Of a DNA stretch of 64,000 nucleotides, positions 51,136 to 60,545 are shown one piece after another (the first letter of the stretch is position 1; each line of letters opens with the position of its first letter). The DNA comes from Acinetobacter lwoffii (GTDB taxonomy: Bacteria; Pseudomonadota; Gammaproteobacteria; Pseudomonadales; Moraxellaceae), in NCBI RefSeq assembly GCF_024129355.1, contig NZ_JAMXXP010000016.1:1-64000 (forward strand). Direction: 5' to 3'. The notes under the pieces are model-generated. The model was not told the DNA's origin. It searched no databases and saw only the letters and a list, made by a program, of their open reading frames with translations. A program made the translations under genes and the position numbers.

Positions 51136-53229
51136 ATGTCAATGTTTAATATTATTCGTAAAGAATTCCAATTCGGTCAGCACAACGTTATCCTGGAAAC
51201 AGGTCGTGTTGCCCGTCAGGCAAACACTGTTGTGATCACCATGGGCGGCGTACAAGTACTTGTTGCTGTTGTGGCACAACCTAAAGCAAAAGCAGGTCAA
51301 GACTTCTTCCCATTGACTGTAAACTATCAAGAAAAGCAATATGCTGCTGGTCGTATCCCGGGTGGTTATGGCAAGCGTGAAGGCCGTCAGTCTGAAGCTG
51401 AAACTTTAATCTCTCGTTTAATCGATCGTCCAATTCGTCCGTTGTTCCCAGAAGGTTACTTCAACGAAATTCAAGTAACAGCCACTGTGATTTCTTCTGA
51501 CAAAACCATGGATGCTGACATTGCTGCAATGTTAGGTACTTCAGCTGCATTGTCTATCGCTGGTACACCTTTCCGTGGTCCGATTGGTGGCGCGCGCGTT
51601 GGTTTAATCAACGGTGAATACATCCTGAACCCAAACCTTGAACAACTTAAAGAGTCTGATCTTGATCTTGTTGTTGCAGGTACGGAATCTGCAGTACTGA
51701 TGGTTGAATCTGAAGCGAAAGAGCTTTCAGAAGACCAAATGCTGGGCGCTGTATTGTTCGGTCATGACGAAATGCAAATTGCGATCCAGGCGATCAAAGA
51801 ATTTGCTGCAGCTGCAGGCGCGGTTGAGTCAACTTGGGTTGCTCCAGTTAAAAACGAAGAACTTCTTGGTAAATTGAAAGAAGCATTCGAAGCGAAAATC
51901 TCTGAAGCTTACACGATTGCAGTTAAGCAAGACCGTTATGCGGCACTTGACGCGCTTTATGCAGAAGCAGTGGCACAGTTCGTTCCTGAAAATGACGAAA
52001 CGGGGATTGCAGAAGAAGTAAATGAGCTATTCGAAGACCTTAAATACCGTACTGTACGTGACAACATCCTGTCTGGTAAGCCACGTATCGATGGTCGTGA
52101 TACCAAAACTGTTCGTGCAATCGACGTACAAGTAGGCGTATTGGATCGTGCACACGGTTCAGCATTGTTCACACGTGGTGAAACTCAGGCCTTGGTCACA
52201 ACGACTTTGGGTAATACACGTGATGCGTTGATGGTTGATACCCTTGCAGGTACAAAAACTGACAACTTCATGTTGCACTACAACTTCCCTGCATACTCTG
52301 TAGGTGAAACAGGTCGTGAATCTGGTCCTAAGCGTCGTGAGATTGGTCACGGTCGTTTGGCACGTCGTGGTGTTCAAGCAGTTCTTCCTGCGGCTGATCG
52401 CTTCCCGTACGTGATCCGTATCGTTTCTGACATCACTGAATCAAACGGTTCGTCTTCAATGGCGTCTGTATGTGGTGCTTCATTATCATTGATGGATGCT
52501 GGTGTTCCACTGAAAGCGCCAGTTGCAGGTATTGCGATGGGTCTAGTGAAAGAAGGCGAGCGTTTCGCAGTTCTTTCTGACATCTTGGGTGATGAAGATC
52601 ACTTGGGCGACATGGACTTTAAAGTAGCGGGTTCTGCAAACGGTATTACTGCGCTACAAATGGACATAAAGATCGAAGGCATCACTGAAGAGATCATGGA
52701 ATCTGCATTGAACCAGGCTTATGCGGGTCGTATGCACATCTTGAATGAGATGAACCAGGTGATTTCACGTGCGCGTCCTGAAATTTCGATGCACGCACCG
52801 ACATTCCAGGTGATCAACATCAACCCGGATAAAATCCGTGATGTGATCGGTAAAGGCGGCGCGACCATTCGTGCAATTACTGAAGAAACTAAAGCGGCGA
52901 TTGATATCGAAGATAACGGTACAGTTCGCGTATTTGGTGAAACTAAAGCGGCTGCGCAAGCTGCAGTTGCCAAGATTCAGGCACTTACGGCTGAAATCGA
53001 GCCAGGTACAATTTATACAGGTAAAGTGATTCGTATTGTTGAATTCGGTGCGTTCGTAAATATCCTGCCAGGTACTGATGGCTTACTTCACATCTCTCAA
53101 ATCTCAAACGAACGCATTGCGAACGTGGCAGATGTATTGAAAGAAGGTCAGGAAGTAAAAGTACAGGTTGCGGATGTTGATAACCGTGGCCGTATTAAAT
53201 TAACGATGAAAGACATCGAACAAGTTTAA
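51136..53229 (+). CDS. pnp: Polyribonucleotide nucleotidyltransferase (PNPase)
   Basis: PNPase is a phosphorolytic 3'-5' exoribonuclease and part of the RNA degradosome. The 697 residues contain two RNase PH domains. The second has the active-site region with [61 protein letters not shown]-type motif (about 410-470). A KH domain ([21 protein letters not shown] about 567-587) and an S1 domain ([32 protein letters not shown] about 627-660) follow. AGGA precedes ATG 51136. The leader hairpins suggest RNase III-dependent autoregulation. Confidence 0.98.
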   Translation: MSMFNIIRKEFQFGQHNVILETGRVARQANTVVITMGGVQVLVAVVAQPKAKAGQDFFPLTVNYQEKQYAAGRIPGGYGKREGRQSEAETLISRLIDRPIRPLFPEGYFNEIQVTATVISSDKTMDADIAAMLGTSAALSIAGTPFRGPIGGARVGLINGEYILNPNLEQLKESDLDLVVAGTESAVLMVESEAKELSEDQMLGAVLFGHDEMQIAIQAIKEFAAAAGAVESTWVAPVKNEELLGKLKEAFEAKISEAYTIAVKQDRYAALDALYAEAVAQFVPENDETGIAEEVNELFEDLKYRTVRDNILSGKPRIDGRDTKTVRAIDVQVGVLDRAHGSALFTRGETQALVTTTLGNTRDALMVDTLAGTKTDNFMLHYNFPAYSVGETGRESGPKRREIGHGRLARRGVQAVLPAADRFPYVIRIVSDITESNGSSSMASVCGASLSLMDAGVPLKAPVAGIAMGLVKEGERFAVLSDILGDEDHLGDMDFKVAGSANGITALQMDIKIEGITEEIMESALNQAYAGRMHILNEMNQVISRARPEISMHAPTFQVININPDKIRDVIGKGGATIRAITEETKAAIDIEDNGTVRVFGETKAAAQAAVAKIQALTAEIEPGTIYTGKVIRIVEFGAFVNILPGTDGLLHISQISNERIANVADVLKEGQEVKVQVADVDNRGRIKLTMKDIEQV

Positions 53230-53272
53230 TTCTTAAAAGTATTCACATGGGAAAACTCGTGTGAATAACAAT

Positions 53273-53328
53273 AAAAAAGCCCTGAGCTTGGTCAAAGTGT
53301 TTACTTTGGCTGGCTTAGGGCTTTTTTT
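53273..53328 (+). terminator. Branched terminator after pnp
   Basis: Outer arms AAAAAAGCCCTGAGC and GCTTAGGGCTTTTTTT enclose a second small stem (CAAAGT/ACTTTG). A separate TTCACA/TGTGAA hairpin lies just before it (53241-53267). The T run is on the + strand. Confidence 0.88.
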
Positions 53329-53367
53329 ATGCGTCAGTATTGGTCTGAATGTGGTGTCCAGTTGATC

Positions 53368-53595
53368 TCAGGTCAAGGGGTCCGCTTCAGAGCTTTTTAA
53401 CAAACGATAAATTTCATCTTTTAATTTCAGTTTTTTACGCTTGATCGCCTCAATATCATTGTTGATATGATTGACTGGATCAAGTTCAAGCTGGCTGATT
53501 TCTTTGTCCAACTCGTTATGTTCCTCGAATAACTTGGCAAAATAGGGATTTTCCTCGCGAAGTTGCACAATCAAGTCGCGGTATTCGGGAAACAT
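53368..53595 (-). CDS. DUF465 family protein (YdcH-like)
   Basis: The 75-residue product opens MFPEYRDLIVQLREENPYFAKLFEEHNELDKEI, close to the start of E. coli YdcH (MFPEYRDLISRLK). That is why ATG 53595 is preferred over ATG 53631, which would add MKTKDCNKKIKY; neither has a clear ribosome-binding site. The whole protein is predicted to be two antiparallel helices of heptad character (IKRKKLKLKDEIYRLL). The role of this widespread small family is unknown. It is convergent with pnp. Confidence 0.82.
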   Translation of the reverse strand: MFPEYRDLIVQLREENPYFAKLFEEHNELDKEISQLELDPVNHINNDIEAIKRKKLKLKDEIYRLLKSSEADPLT

Positions 53596-53720
53596 GTATT
53601 TGATTTTCTTATTGCAATCTTTGGTTTTCATAGGGATTCTTATACTCTAATCATAAAATTAAATATAAATATGTTCTGATCTGCACTGGAAAATGCAGAT
53701 CGACAGAACATGAAAAGGAT

Positions 53721-54050
53721 TTACTTGAAGTGCAAATGTTTGACCTCGCGGCGTAACTCCTGCACTTCATCAATGAGGTCCAGCATCATGGCAACGGCGC
53801 TAAATGAGGCATCAAAATCGCGTTGCAGGCGATAGGCGCGTTGTGCACGCGAGATATCTTCACCGAGGAAAGTGCTGGTCGGGGTTGTAGAACGATTTGG
53901 TAAAATTCCATGTTCAATTAACTGCATGACCCATTCCGGGCTTTGTCCACAGGCTTCTGCAAAGTGGATCAAGTCAAATGAACGATCGTCCATAATTTCT
54001 GAGGGGGTATAACCGTGGGAAAAACTTTCTTGGTACTGAATCGTAGTCAT
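53721..54050 (-). CDS. CbpM-like chaperone modulator
   Basis: The 109-residue product resembles CbpM, the small MerR-like protein that binds the J-domain of CbpA and blocks its co-chaperone activity. Visible are the N-terminal helix-turn segment SFDLIHFAEACGQSPEWVMQLIEHGILPN (about 24-52) and a C-terminal coiled-coil (FDASFSAVAMMLDLIDEVQELRREVKHL). AGGAGT is 7 nt upstream of ATG 54050. In most bacteria cbpM directly follows cbpA; no J-domain gene is seen in this window. The call rests on pattern and length only. Confidence 0.72.
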   Translation of the reverse strand: MTTIQYQESFSHGYTPSEIMDDRSFDLIHFAEACGQSPEWVMQLIEHGILPNRSTTPTSTFLGEDISRAQRAYRLQRDFDASFSAVAMMLDLIDEVQELRREVKHLHFK

Positions 54051-54061
54051 GGGTCTACTCC

Positions 54062-54394
54062 TTAAACAGCCAAGTGTGCAAAATCCGGAGAAAGGGAAGG
54101 TGCTAAAATAGAACGCTTTCCAACCCTTGGACCTGCAGACTCAGAGTGATGACTCAAATGATCATGAGTGAAGAGTCGGGATGTGCCAGTAGTTGATGAA
54201 TCAGTCGGTCTGACCGGATCTTTATCAGCAGGATGCGAGGCAAAGAAGGTTAAAGCTGAAGTGGTTTTTATAATTTTATGTGTTATCGACAAAGCGTATT
54301 CAATCACTTTCCTGTGTTGAATAGAGGGTGCCATATCAGGGCTGCAAAGCAGACCAAAGGGCAAAATTGAACGAGGCTGAAGATTGATCATCAT
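54062..54394 (-). CDS. Doubtful open frame upstream of cbpM-like gene
   Basis: An open frame of 110 codons (MMINLQPRSILPFGLLCS...) ends 11 nt before cbpM-like ATG; the cbpM ribosome-binding site lies just past its stop. It has no ribosome-binding site, no recognised family, many His/Ser residues (FTHDHLSHHSESAG), and no membrane or signal segment. It could be a real species-specific gene or the decayed remains of an earlier gene such as a J-domain protein, which I could not recognise. Otherwise the 480-bp stretch 54051-54534 holds nothing else. Confidence 0.3.
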   Translation of the reverse strand: MMINLQPRSILPFGLLCSPDMAPSIQHRKVIEYALSITHKIIKTTSALTFFASHPADKDPVRPTDSSTTGTSRLFTHDHLSHHSESAGPRVGKRSILAPSLSPDFAHLAV

Positions 54395-54492
54395 AAATGG
54401 ATAAAAAATAACCGTCTTCGATCCATTATTATGACTTTAGCTGTCCCAAAACAGTTTTTATTTGTACCTTATTGTTTCAAATCATGACAAAG

Positions 54493-54518
54493 AAAAAAGC
54501 CCCAAATACAGGGGCTTT
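54493..54518 (-). terminator. Terminator of the DUF2147 gene
   Basis: AAAGCCCC, loop AAATACA and GGGGCTTT form the stem; on the - strand six T follow (plus-strand A at 54493-54498). It is 17 nt past the stop. Confidence 0.85.
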
Positions 54519-54534
54519 GAAAATCTTTCTGAAA

Positions 54535-54996
54535 TTAATATTTTACCCAGGTGACACTGCGGCCAATCACTGATACCCCCACATAACCACGTAAGGTCAG
54601 ACGTTTGCCATTAGCACTTAAGCGTGCTTTACCCTTATAAACTTTGCCACTGATCGGATCAAGTACTTTGCCATCATGGTATTCACGTGGTTTTTTCGGA
54701 TCTGCCTTAAAGTCCCAGATAAACGGCAGGCCTAGAAAAGGCTTGTTCTTGAGCTGACCTGGACATTTATGACAGATCCCCATTTTTTCTGCGCCAGGCA
54801 GGCTGCGTGTTTCGACAATCACTCCTTCATAACTGCCATCTGCTTTCTTGCGAATTTCCACATCCGCACGAGAATAACCCGATTGATCATCGATGGTTTT
54901 CCATTTACCCAATAACGGATCTTCATAGGCAAAGGCCAGGCTAGAGACTGCGGCCAAACTTATCCCCATTAGTAGAGTATTCAATAATTTTCTCAT
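54535..54996 (-). CDS. DUF2147 exported protein
   Basis: The 153-residue precursor has a signal peptide (cleavage about after FAYA/residue 23) and a mature domain that opens DPLLGKWKTIDDQSGYSRADVEI and ends VSVIGRSVTWVKY, with GKWKTIDD and CHKCP motifs of the DUF2147 family. The fold is a small lipocalin-like barrel of unknown function. Two cysteines in ICHKCPG (about 74-77) are close enough for a disulfide or metal site. AGGT precedes the ATG, and a terminator follows, so it is a single-gene unit. Confidence 0.82.
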   Translation of the reverse strand: MRKLLNTLLMGISLAAVSSLAFAYEDPLLGKWKTIDDQSGYSRADVEIRKKADGSYEGVIVETRSLPGAEKMGICHKCPGQLKNKPFLGLPFIWDFKADPKKPREYHDGKVLDPISGKVYKGKARLSANGKRLTLRGYVGVSVIGRSVTWVKY

Positions 54997-55272
54997 AACA
55001 TACCTGTTAAATTGATGATGTATTCATTTTAGAATTATTGCTCTAATTTATTTTAAAAGCATAATTAAATCAAGAGTATGAACTGTGCGGTCTTTCTCAT
55101 AATTTTTTGAAAATGATGAATATTCAGGTTTTGTTAGTGTGAATAATCTTATAATTTAAAAGGGATTCTTAGATTGGATTTACAGGAGAGTTTGATTCAG
55201 GAGGTAGACAGGTTTTCTACTGTAGGGGAATACGCTTTGTTGAGCTCAGTCACCTAGATTTTAAAACATAAA
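54997..55272. other. Spacer between hslO and the DUF2147 gene
   Basis: About 280 bp without a gene, AT-rich near the DUF2147 start. It should contain the promoter of the DUF2147 gene (- strand). No consensus promoter or structure is clear. Confidence 0.35.
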
Positions 55273-55296
55273 AAAAGCATTCCTGGGAATGCTTTT
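55273..55296 (-). terminator. hslO terminator
   Basis: AAAAGCATTCC and GGAATGCTTTT pair around a two-nt loop, and on the - strand the T run continues for six or more bases. It lies 22 nt after the hslO stop. Confidence 0.88.
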
Positions 55297-55317
55297 AAAC
55301 TTAAGGATTCGAACTGC

Positions 55318-56193
55318 TTAGCTCAGGTGTTTACCAAATAGGCCCAAGGCTTCTTCAGCAGTAAAAGTATATTGGCTATTACAGAACTGACAGTCCATCT
55401 CGATCGGATTCTGGAATTCCAGCGTTTCACGGATCGACTCTATTCCGATTTGCTGTAAAGCGACTGCACAACGCTCTTTAGAGCAGGTACAACCAAACTT
55501 CAACACTTCCGTATCTGGCAGACGCACTTCTTCTTCGTTATATAAACGGTACAGAATATCAGTGGCTTGCAAACCGACTAACTCTTCAGTTTTTAGAGTC
55601 TCTGTGAGCATGGTCAGACGTGGCCATAGATCTTCATCTACCCGGCGTTGTTCTTCTTCACTATTACGTGGTAATAACTGAATCAGTAAACCACCTGCAC
55701 GCTGATGGTCACTTGCCAGTACAATACGCGTCGGAATCTGTGCAGACAGGTCATAATACTGCATCAGACAGCCCGCCAGATTTTCTTTATCAAGGGGTAC
55801 AATCCCCTGATAACGCTCACCAAATTCTGGTTCGATATTGATGAATAGAACCGGAGAGGTGAGTGATTTCAACACTGTACTACTGTCTTCACCGACCAGA
55901 AAGTGCGGATCTTCTTCATAGTCAGCCAGAGCGCGAACTTCACCCAAATGGTTACATTCAGCCATAGCCCATTTAAATGTGCCCGATGCCTGAATTTGCA
56001 GGCTGATACGCCCTTTAATCTTCAATGTGCTGGCCAGCAGTGCAGTGGCACTAAGCATTTCACCTAGCAGGATTTTAACTGCAGGCGCATAGTCACGTTG
56101 CGCTAAAATGGTTTGTAAAGCTTCTTCAAGATGCACCACTTCACCACGAACAGGGCTATCTTCAATAAAAAAGCGTTGGCGTAAATCAGACAT
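55318..56193 (-). CDS. hslO: Hsp33 redox-regulated chaperone
   Basis: Hsp33 is a holdase activated when its four zinc-binding cysteines form disulfides under oxidative stress. The 291 residues start at ATG 56193 (MSDLRQRFFIEDSPVRGEV), with GGAG 6-7 nt upstream; ATG 56205 is the ribosome-binding site region. The redox switch is intact: CTC (in FGCTCSKERC) and CQFC near the C-terminus supply the CXC and CXXC pairs. Length and domain order match the family. Confidence 0.96.
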   Translation of the reverse strand: MSDLRQRFFIEDSPVRGEVVHLEEALQTILAQRDYAPAVKILLGEMLSATALLASTLKIKGRISLQIQASGTFKWAMAECNHLGEVRALADYEEDPHFLVGEDSSTVLKSLTSPVLFINIEPEFGERYQGIVPLDKENLAGCLMQYYDLSAQIPTRIVLASDHQRAGGLLIQLLPRNSEEEQRRVDEDLWPRLTMLTETLKTEELVGLQATDILYRLYNEEEVRLPDTEVLKFGCTCSKERCAVALQQIGIESIRETLEFQNPIEMDCQFCNSQYTFTAEEALGLFGKHLS

Positions 56194-56243
56194 AAAATTC
56201 TCCATAACCCTGCTTTAATGGTGTCATTATTGTAAAACACAAG

Positions 56244-58097
56244 TTAGGACAGTTCATCTCTTAACGTATCAATTCCTGCGCCGTTTGTATCCTGTTGCTG
56301 CGGTGTAGCCTGTTTTTGCACTTTATGGCGTTGATCCTGGGTAAACAGATGCTCCAGTTCAGCCAAACTGCTGCGCTGATTTTCATAATTTGGATGTTCA
56401 TCCGGATCCAGATGATATTGACTATTGAGCAACTTTTCATCCTGTTCACGGAAGTTTTGAATCTGTTGCAGGCTTTCTTCCGGGTCAGGATTGAGCTGGG
56501 TTAATAAGGCTTGACTGAGTTCCAAGGCGGAAAGATAAGTTTCACGCCAGATATGTTTCACGCCCAAATCCTGCAATAAATGTACATGATGTCGATCACG
56601 GGCGCGGACCCATAAACAGGTTTCAGGATAATTCAGCCGCAGATGCCGCACGATCAGCATCGAGTCTTCAATATCATCAATGGCGACAATGACCTGTTGC
56701 GCCGTGGCAACCCCTGCCTGCATCAAGGCTGCCGGTTCTGTCGCATCTGCCTGATAGAAAGGGATGTCGTACTGCGCCAGAAGCTCAGTGGCTGGCACAG
56801 TGCTGTCCATGACACTAAAGGCGTGTTGCTGTTGCAGTAGAATCCGGGCGATGATTTGTCCGAAGCGACCAAAGCCAATCAGCAGGATTGGTGTATGGGC
56901 TTGAGGATTAATATCAGTTTCAAAAGTCGCTGCCAGATGATTGTGGCGATCCAGACGCGGTAAGATCTGACTGTGCAATAACCAATAAAATGCGGGGGTC
57001 AGCAGCAAGGAAAAACTCACCATCCACAGCAAGGGAGAGAGTAGATCGGCCGTAATAATCTGGTCGGATACCGCAATCACCAGTGCGAGTAAGGCAAATT
57101 CGCCACCTTGTGCCAGACTGGCTGCTAGCAAGGTACTATTGCGCCAGCTATTTTGATGATAACGCGCCAATGCCAGACTGATTGCAAACTTGCCCAAGAT
57201 TAAAGTGAGGGTGCCGCCCAGAATCATCCAGGGGAAATTGCGTAGATCAGGTAAGTGCAGTGAAATGCCCAGACTGATGAATGCCAGGCCCATCAACAAG
57301 CCCTGAAAAGGCCGAATCGTGCTTTCTACCGCAGGCCTGAAATCTGAATCTGCCAGTAAAATTCCAGCAAATAAAGCACCGAGAAATAGATTCAGTCCGA
57401 GGGTATTCATTAACACCAACAATGCCAAGGTCACCGCAATCGCTACAATCGCATGCAGTTCGTGACTGCCACTTTTAGCAATCCAGCGATACAACGGCTG
57501 CATCAAGTAACGATTACACAGGAACAGACCGCTTAACGTCGCGATGAGGGCAGCAAAGTAGGCCACGCCATGTTCGGTCGAGCGAATCCCGGCAAATAGG
57601 GGAATAGCTGCAATCACCAGAATGGCCAACAGGGAATGAACCAGCAGGATCGAATAGGCCTGCTGGCCATAACTGGTGGCGAACTGTTCCTGATGATTGA
57701 GATGTTGAATCACCAGAGTCATGGCAGACAAACTGCCGGCGAGTCCAATTACAATGCTGGCGAGTAGGCTTTGCTGAAAGAAAACCCAGGCCATGAGCGT
57801 AAAAATTAAGGCGCTGATCAATACTTGTAAAGCAGCCATCATCCACAGGGGTGAATTAATCTGCACAATGCGTTGTGGTTTGAGTTGCAGACCGATCCAG
57901 AACAACAATGCCATCAGGCTGACTTGTATGAAGCTGTTTAAAACTTCGGGTGCCTGAATCAGATGCAAAAGGCTTGGACTTAAAATGATCCCTGTTAACA
58001 GATAGCCCAACACACTTGGCAACCTGAGCCTTTTACTCAGTGGCACTATCAACAGTGCAATGACCAGAACCAGTGTTATTTGTAACAGTATCGACAT
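56244..58097 (-). CDS. CPA2-family monovalent cation/proton antiporter (Kef-like)
   Basis: This is an inner-membrane K+ or Na+/H+ antiporter of the CPA2 group, 617 residues. About 12-13 helices are visible over residues 1-375 (starting LLQITLVLVIALLIVPLSKRLRLPSVLGYLLTGIILSP). The NAD-binding RCK_N (TrkA-N) domain follows, with ILLIGFGRFGQIIARILLQQ (about 402-421) and the acidic DSTVPATELL after it, then a C-terminal acidic/Gln-rich tail (about 540-617). No glutathione-gating cue is visible, so kefB/kefC cannot be assigned. A small RBS (AGG) precedes ATG 58097. It lies alone between hslO and priA on the - strand. Confidence 0.9.
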   Translation of the reverse strand: MSILLQITLVLVIALLIVPLSKRLRLPSVLGYLLTGIILSPSLLHLIQAPEVLNSFIQVSLMALLFWIGLQLKPQRIVQINSPLWMMAALQVLISALIFTLMAWVFFQQSLLASIVIGLAGSLSAMTLVIQHLNHQEQFATSYGQQAYSILLVHSLLAILVIAAIPLFAGIRSTEHGVAYFAALIATLSGLFLCNRYLMQPLYRWIAKSGSHELHAIVAIAVTLALLVLMNTLGLNLFLGALFAGILLADSDFRPAVESTIRPFQGLLMGLAFISLGISLHLPDLRNFPWMILGGTLTLILGKFAISLALARYHQNSWRNSTLLAASLAQGGEFALLALVIAVSDQIITADLLSPLLWMVSFSLLLTPAFYWLLHSQILPRLDRHNHLAATFETDINPQAHTPILLIGFGRFGQIIARILLQQQHAFSVMDSTVPATELLAQYDIPFYQADATEPAALMQAGVATAQQVIVAIDDIEDSMLIVRHLRLNYPETCLWVRARDRHHVHLLQDLGVKHIWRETYLSALELSQALLTQLNPDPEESLQQIQNFREQDEKLLNSQYHLDPDEHPNYENQRSSLAELEHLFTQDQRHKVQKQATPQQQDTNGAGIDTLRDELS

Positions 58098-58172
58098 TTT
58101 CCTGCCCTAAATTTATTCTTGATCCAGACTGGGAGTCTTGTATTCCAGACCGATCCTCAGGCGCAATATCTT

Positions 58173-60395
58173 TTAGCTCAGTTCCTGAGGGTCGATGTCC
58201 AGCGTGAGCTTCATGCTGGAAGGTTTATCCTGCAGCATGTTTTGCCACCAGCTGCGCGCATAGTAATGCAAACGTGGACGATCCGCTGACAATAGCACCA
58301 TATGCGACTGATAGCGCCCCGCCTTGCGTTCCATTGGCGCAGGAATCGGTCCCCAGATGTCCAGCGCCAGATCAGGATATTGCCTGAGGAGTGCTGCATG
58401 TTTCTGTAAGAATTCGGTATTTTGTGACTGATCCTTGGATTCACAGCGAATCAGGATGGCATAACGATAGGGCGGCATTTTGGCCATCTGCCGTTCTTTT
58501 AAGGTTTGCTGGGCAAATACGCGATAATTTTCATTGACCAGGGTATTCAGCAGGGCATGATCAGGTCTGAGGGTCTGTAGGTAAACATCACCCTTATGTT
58601 CACCACGGCCTGCGCGGCCTGCCACCTGCACAATCAGTTGTGCAGTCCGTTCAGTAGCACGGAAATCCACACTGAGCAGACCGGAATCGATATCCAGAAT
58701 CGCCACCAGCGTCACATAAGGAAAATGATGGCCTTTGGCCAGCATCTGGGTGCCAAGCAAAATGGCAGGTTCGCTTTTCTGAATCTTGTCATAGATTTTT
58801 TGCCAGCTGCCGACCCGACTGGTGGAATCGCGATCGACCCGAATCACCTCAAAATCCGGAAAGAGCTCATTCAGATGCTCTTCGACTTTGCCGGTGCCCA
58901 TACCCAGTGTAATCAGTTCCTGATGCTGACATTGTGGGCAGTGTTCCGGCATACGGTGAATAGTACCGCAGTGATGGCAATGTAGATGCTGATAAGGCTG
59001 GCGGTGTACAGTGAAGTTGGCATCACAGTGCGGACATTTCGCCTGCCAGCCACAGCTGCCACACAGCAGGACGGGGGCATAGCCACGGCGGTTTAAAAAA
59101 ATCAGCACCTGTTCTTTTTTCTCCAGGCGCTTTTTGATGTCCTGAATCAATTGCAGGCTAATCCCATGCTTTTTTTGCGCAACTTTTAAATCCAGAATAT
59201 GGATTTTGGGCATCAAGGCCGTGCCGGCACGCTGGTTCAGCTCCAGTGCCTGCATCTTGCCATGTTGCACCAGCGCATAACTGTCAATGCTTGGTGTGGC
59301 TGACCCTAAGATTACCGGACATTGCTGTAAATGGCCGCGGTACAGGGCGACATCGCGGGCATGATAGCGGAAGCCTTCCTGCTGTTTAAAGGACAGGTCA
59401 TGTTCTTCATCCAGAATGATCAGGCCCAGATTCGGCATCGGGGTATAAATGGCAGAACGTGTACCGAGTACGATTGAGGCTTTGCCGGTTTCTGCCGACT
59501 GCCAGGCTTGTAGCCGTTTGGAATCATTCAGCCCGGAATGCAGCAACGCAATATGGCAATGAAAACGGGACTGAAAACGGCTGATGGTTTGCGGCGTCAG
59601 GCCGATTTCCGGCACCAGCACCAGCACCTGTTTGCCCTGTTTCAGTACCTGTTCCATGATCTGCAAATACACTTCAGTTTTACCGCTGCCGGTCAGACCG
59701 TCCAGTAAAAAAGCTTGATATTGATTGCGATATTTTAATACCTGTTCGACTGCATGTTTTTGTTCAGGATTGGCAGTAAGCGGCATTTGTGCCAGCTGCA
59801 TCGGCTGCGGATTGAAATCTTGTGGCTCCAGCACACAGGCGCAAATCTCTTTTTTCTCCAGCGCTTTTAAGGTCGCGGTTTCAATCCCGGCCATGTTCAG
59901 CACATTTTCAGTGGTCCCGACCGGATGCAGTTTTAAAATCCGGTAAGCTTCCTGCTGCTTGTCCGAACGGCGTACTTTGGCCTCGGCATCAGGGTCCAGT
60001 AATTTCCAGGTACGGGCCAGCAGGTTATAAGGCTTACCCTGACGCAACAGAGTCGGCAGGGCACTGTGGACGACTTCACCGATCGGAAACTGGTAATACT
60101 GCGCTGACCATGTCAACAAACATAAAACTTTGGCATCTATAATGGCGCGTTCATCGAGCAGTTCGGTTACTGCCTTAAGCTTAAAGCGTGGGTCGAGAGG
60201 AGTGTCTGCAGGCAGTTTTTCGATAATCACCCCGACCAGATTCTGCCGACCAAACGATACCAGTGCACGTGCGCCAATCTGCGCCTGTTCAAATTGTTCT
60301 GCACTCATTGTGTAATCAAAACAATCAAATACATGTACAGGTACAGCAACGCGTACGCGATAAAGTAGACTGGAATCGGTGTGAGAATTTTGCAT
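58173..60395 (-). CDS. priA: Primosomal replication restart helicase PriA
   Basis: PriA recognises stalled forks and loads the replisome, with 3'-5' helicase activity. The 740 residues have the N-terminal DNA-binding part (VRVAVPVHVFDCFDYTMS), helicase motif I LLDGLTGSGKTEVYLQ (about 229-244), DEEHD (about 326-330, motif II), LGSATPSIDSY, and the zinc-binding insertion with eight cysteines (CGSCGWQAKCPHC and CHHCGTIHRMPEHCPQC). The C-terminal VAGRAGRG is complete. It is next to the divergent gspF-gspG pair. The ribosome-binding site is weak. Confidence 0.97.
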   Translation of the reverse strand: MQNSHTDSSLLYRVRVAVPVHVFDCFDYTMSAEQFEQAQIGARALVSFGRQNLVGVIIEKLPADTPLDPRFKLKAVTELLDERAIIDAKVLCLLTWSAQYYQFPIGEVVHSALPTLLRQGKPYNLLARTWKLLDPDAEAKVRRSDKQQEAYRILKLHPVGTTENVLNMAGIETATLKALEKKEICACVLEPQDFNPQPMQLAQMPLTANPEQKHAVEQVLKYRNQYQAFLLDGLTGSGKTEVYLQIMEQVLKQGKQVLVLVPEIGLTPQTISRFQSRFHCHIALLHSGLNDSKRLQAWQSAETGKASIVLGTRSAIYTPMPNLGLIILDEEHDLSFKQQEGFRYHARDVALYRGHLQQCPVILGSATPSIDSYALVQHGKMQALELNQRAGTALMPKIHILDLKVAQKKHGISLQLIQDIKKRLEKKEQVLIFLNRRGYAPVLLCGSCGWQAKCPHCDANFTVHRQPYQHLHCHHCGTIHRMPEHCPQCQHQELITLGMGTGKVEEHLNELFPDFEVIRVDRDSTSRVGSWQKIYDKIQKSEPAILLGTQMLAKGHHFPYVTLVAILDIDSGLLSVDFRATERTAQLIVQVAGRAGRGEHKGDVYLQTLRPDHALLNTLVNENYRVFAQQTLKERQMAKMPPYRYAILIRCESKDQSQNTEFLQKHAALLRQYPDLALDIWGPIPAPMERKAGRYQSHMVLLSADRPRLHYYARSWWQNMLQDKPSSMKLTLDIDPQELS

Positions 60396-60545
60396 ATCTT
60401 GGGGTGGAGATCCTGAAGAAATTTCGTCGTGCTTAAAGTTCGATTATGTTAGAGTGAGCAGATAATTTATATCAAAGAATATGAATGATTTCGGTGGTCT
60501 GACGCAACAGCGTTAAGCAAAATTTTGGAAAATTAGAGCATTACA
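60396..60545. other. Divergent spacer priA / gspF
   Basis: 150 bp between the starts of priA (-) and gspF (+), with a short GGAGATCC-type motif near priA. It should hold both promoters. No gene is seen. Confidence 0.35.
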
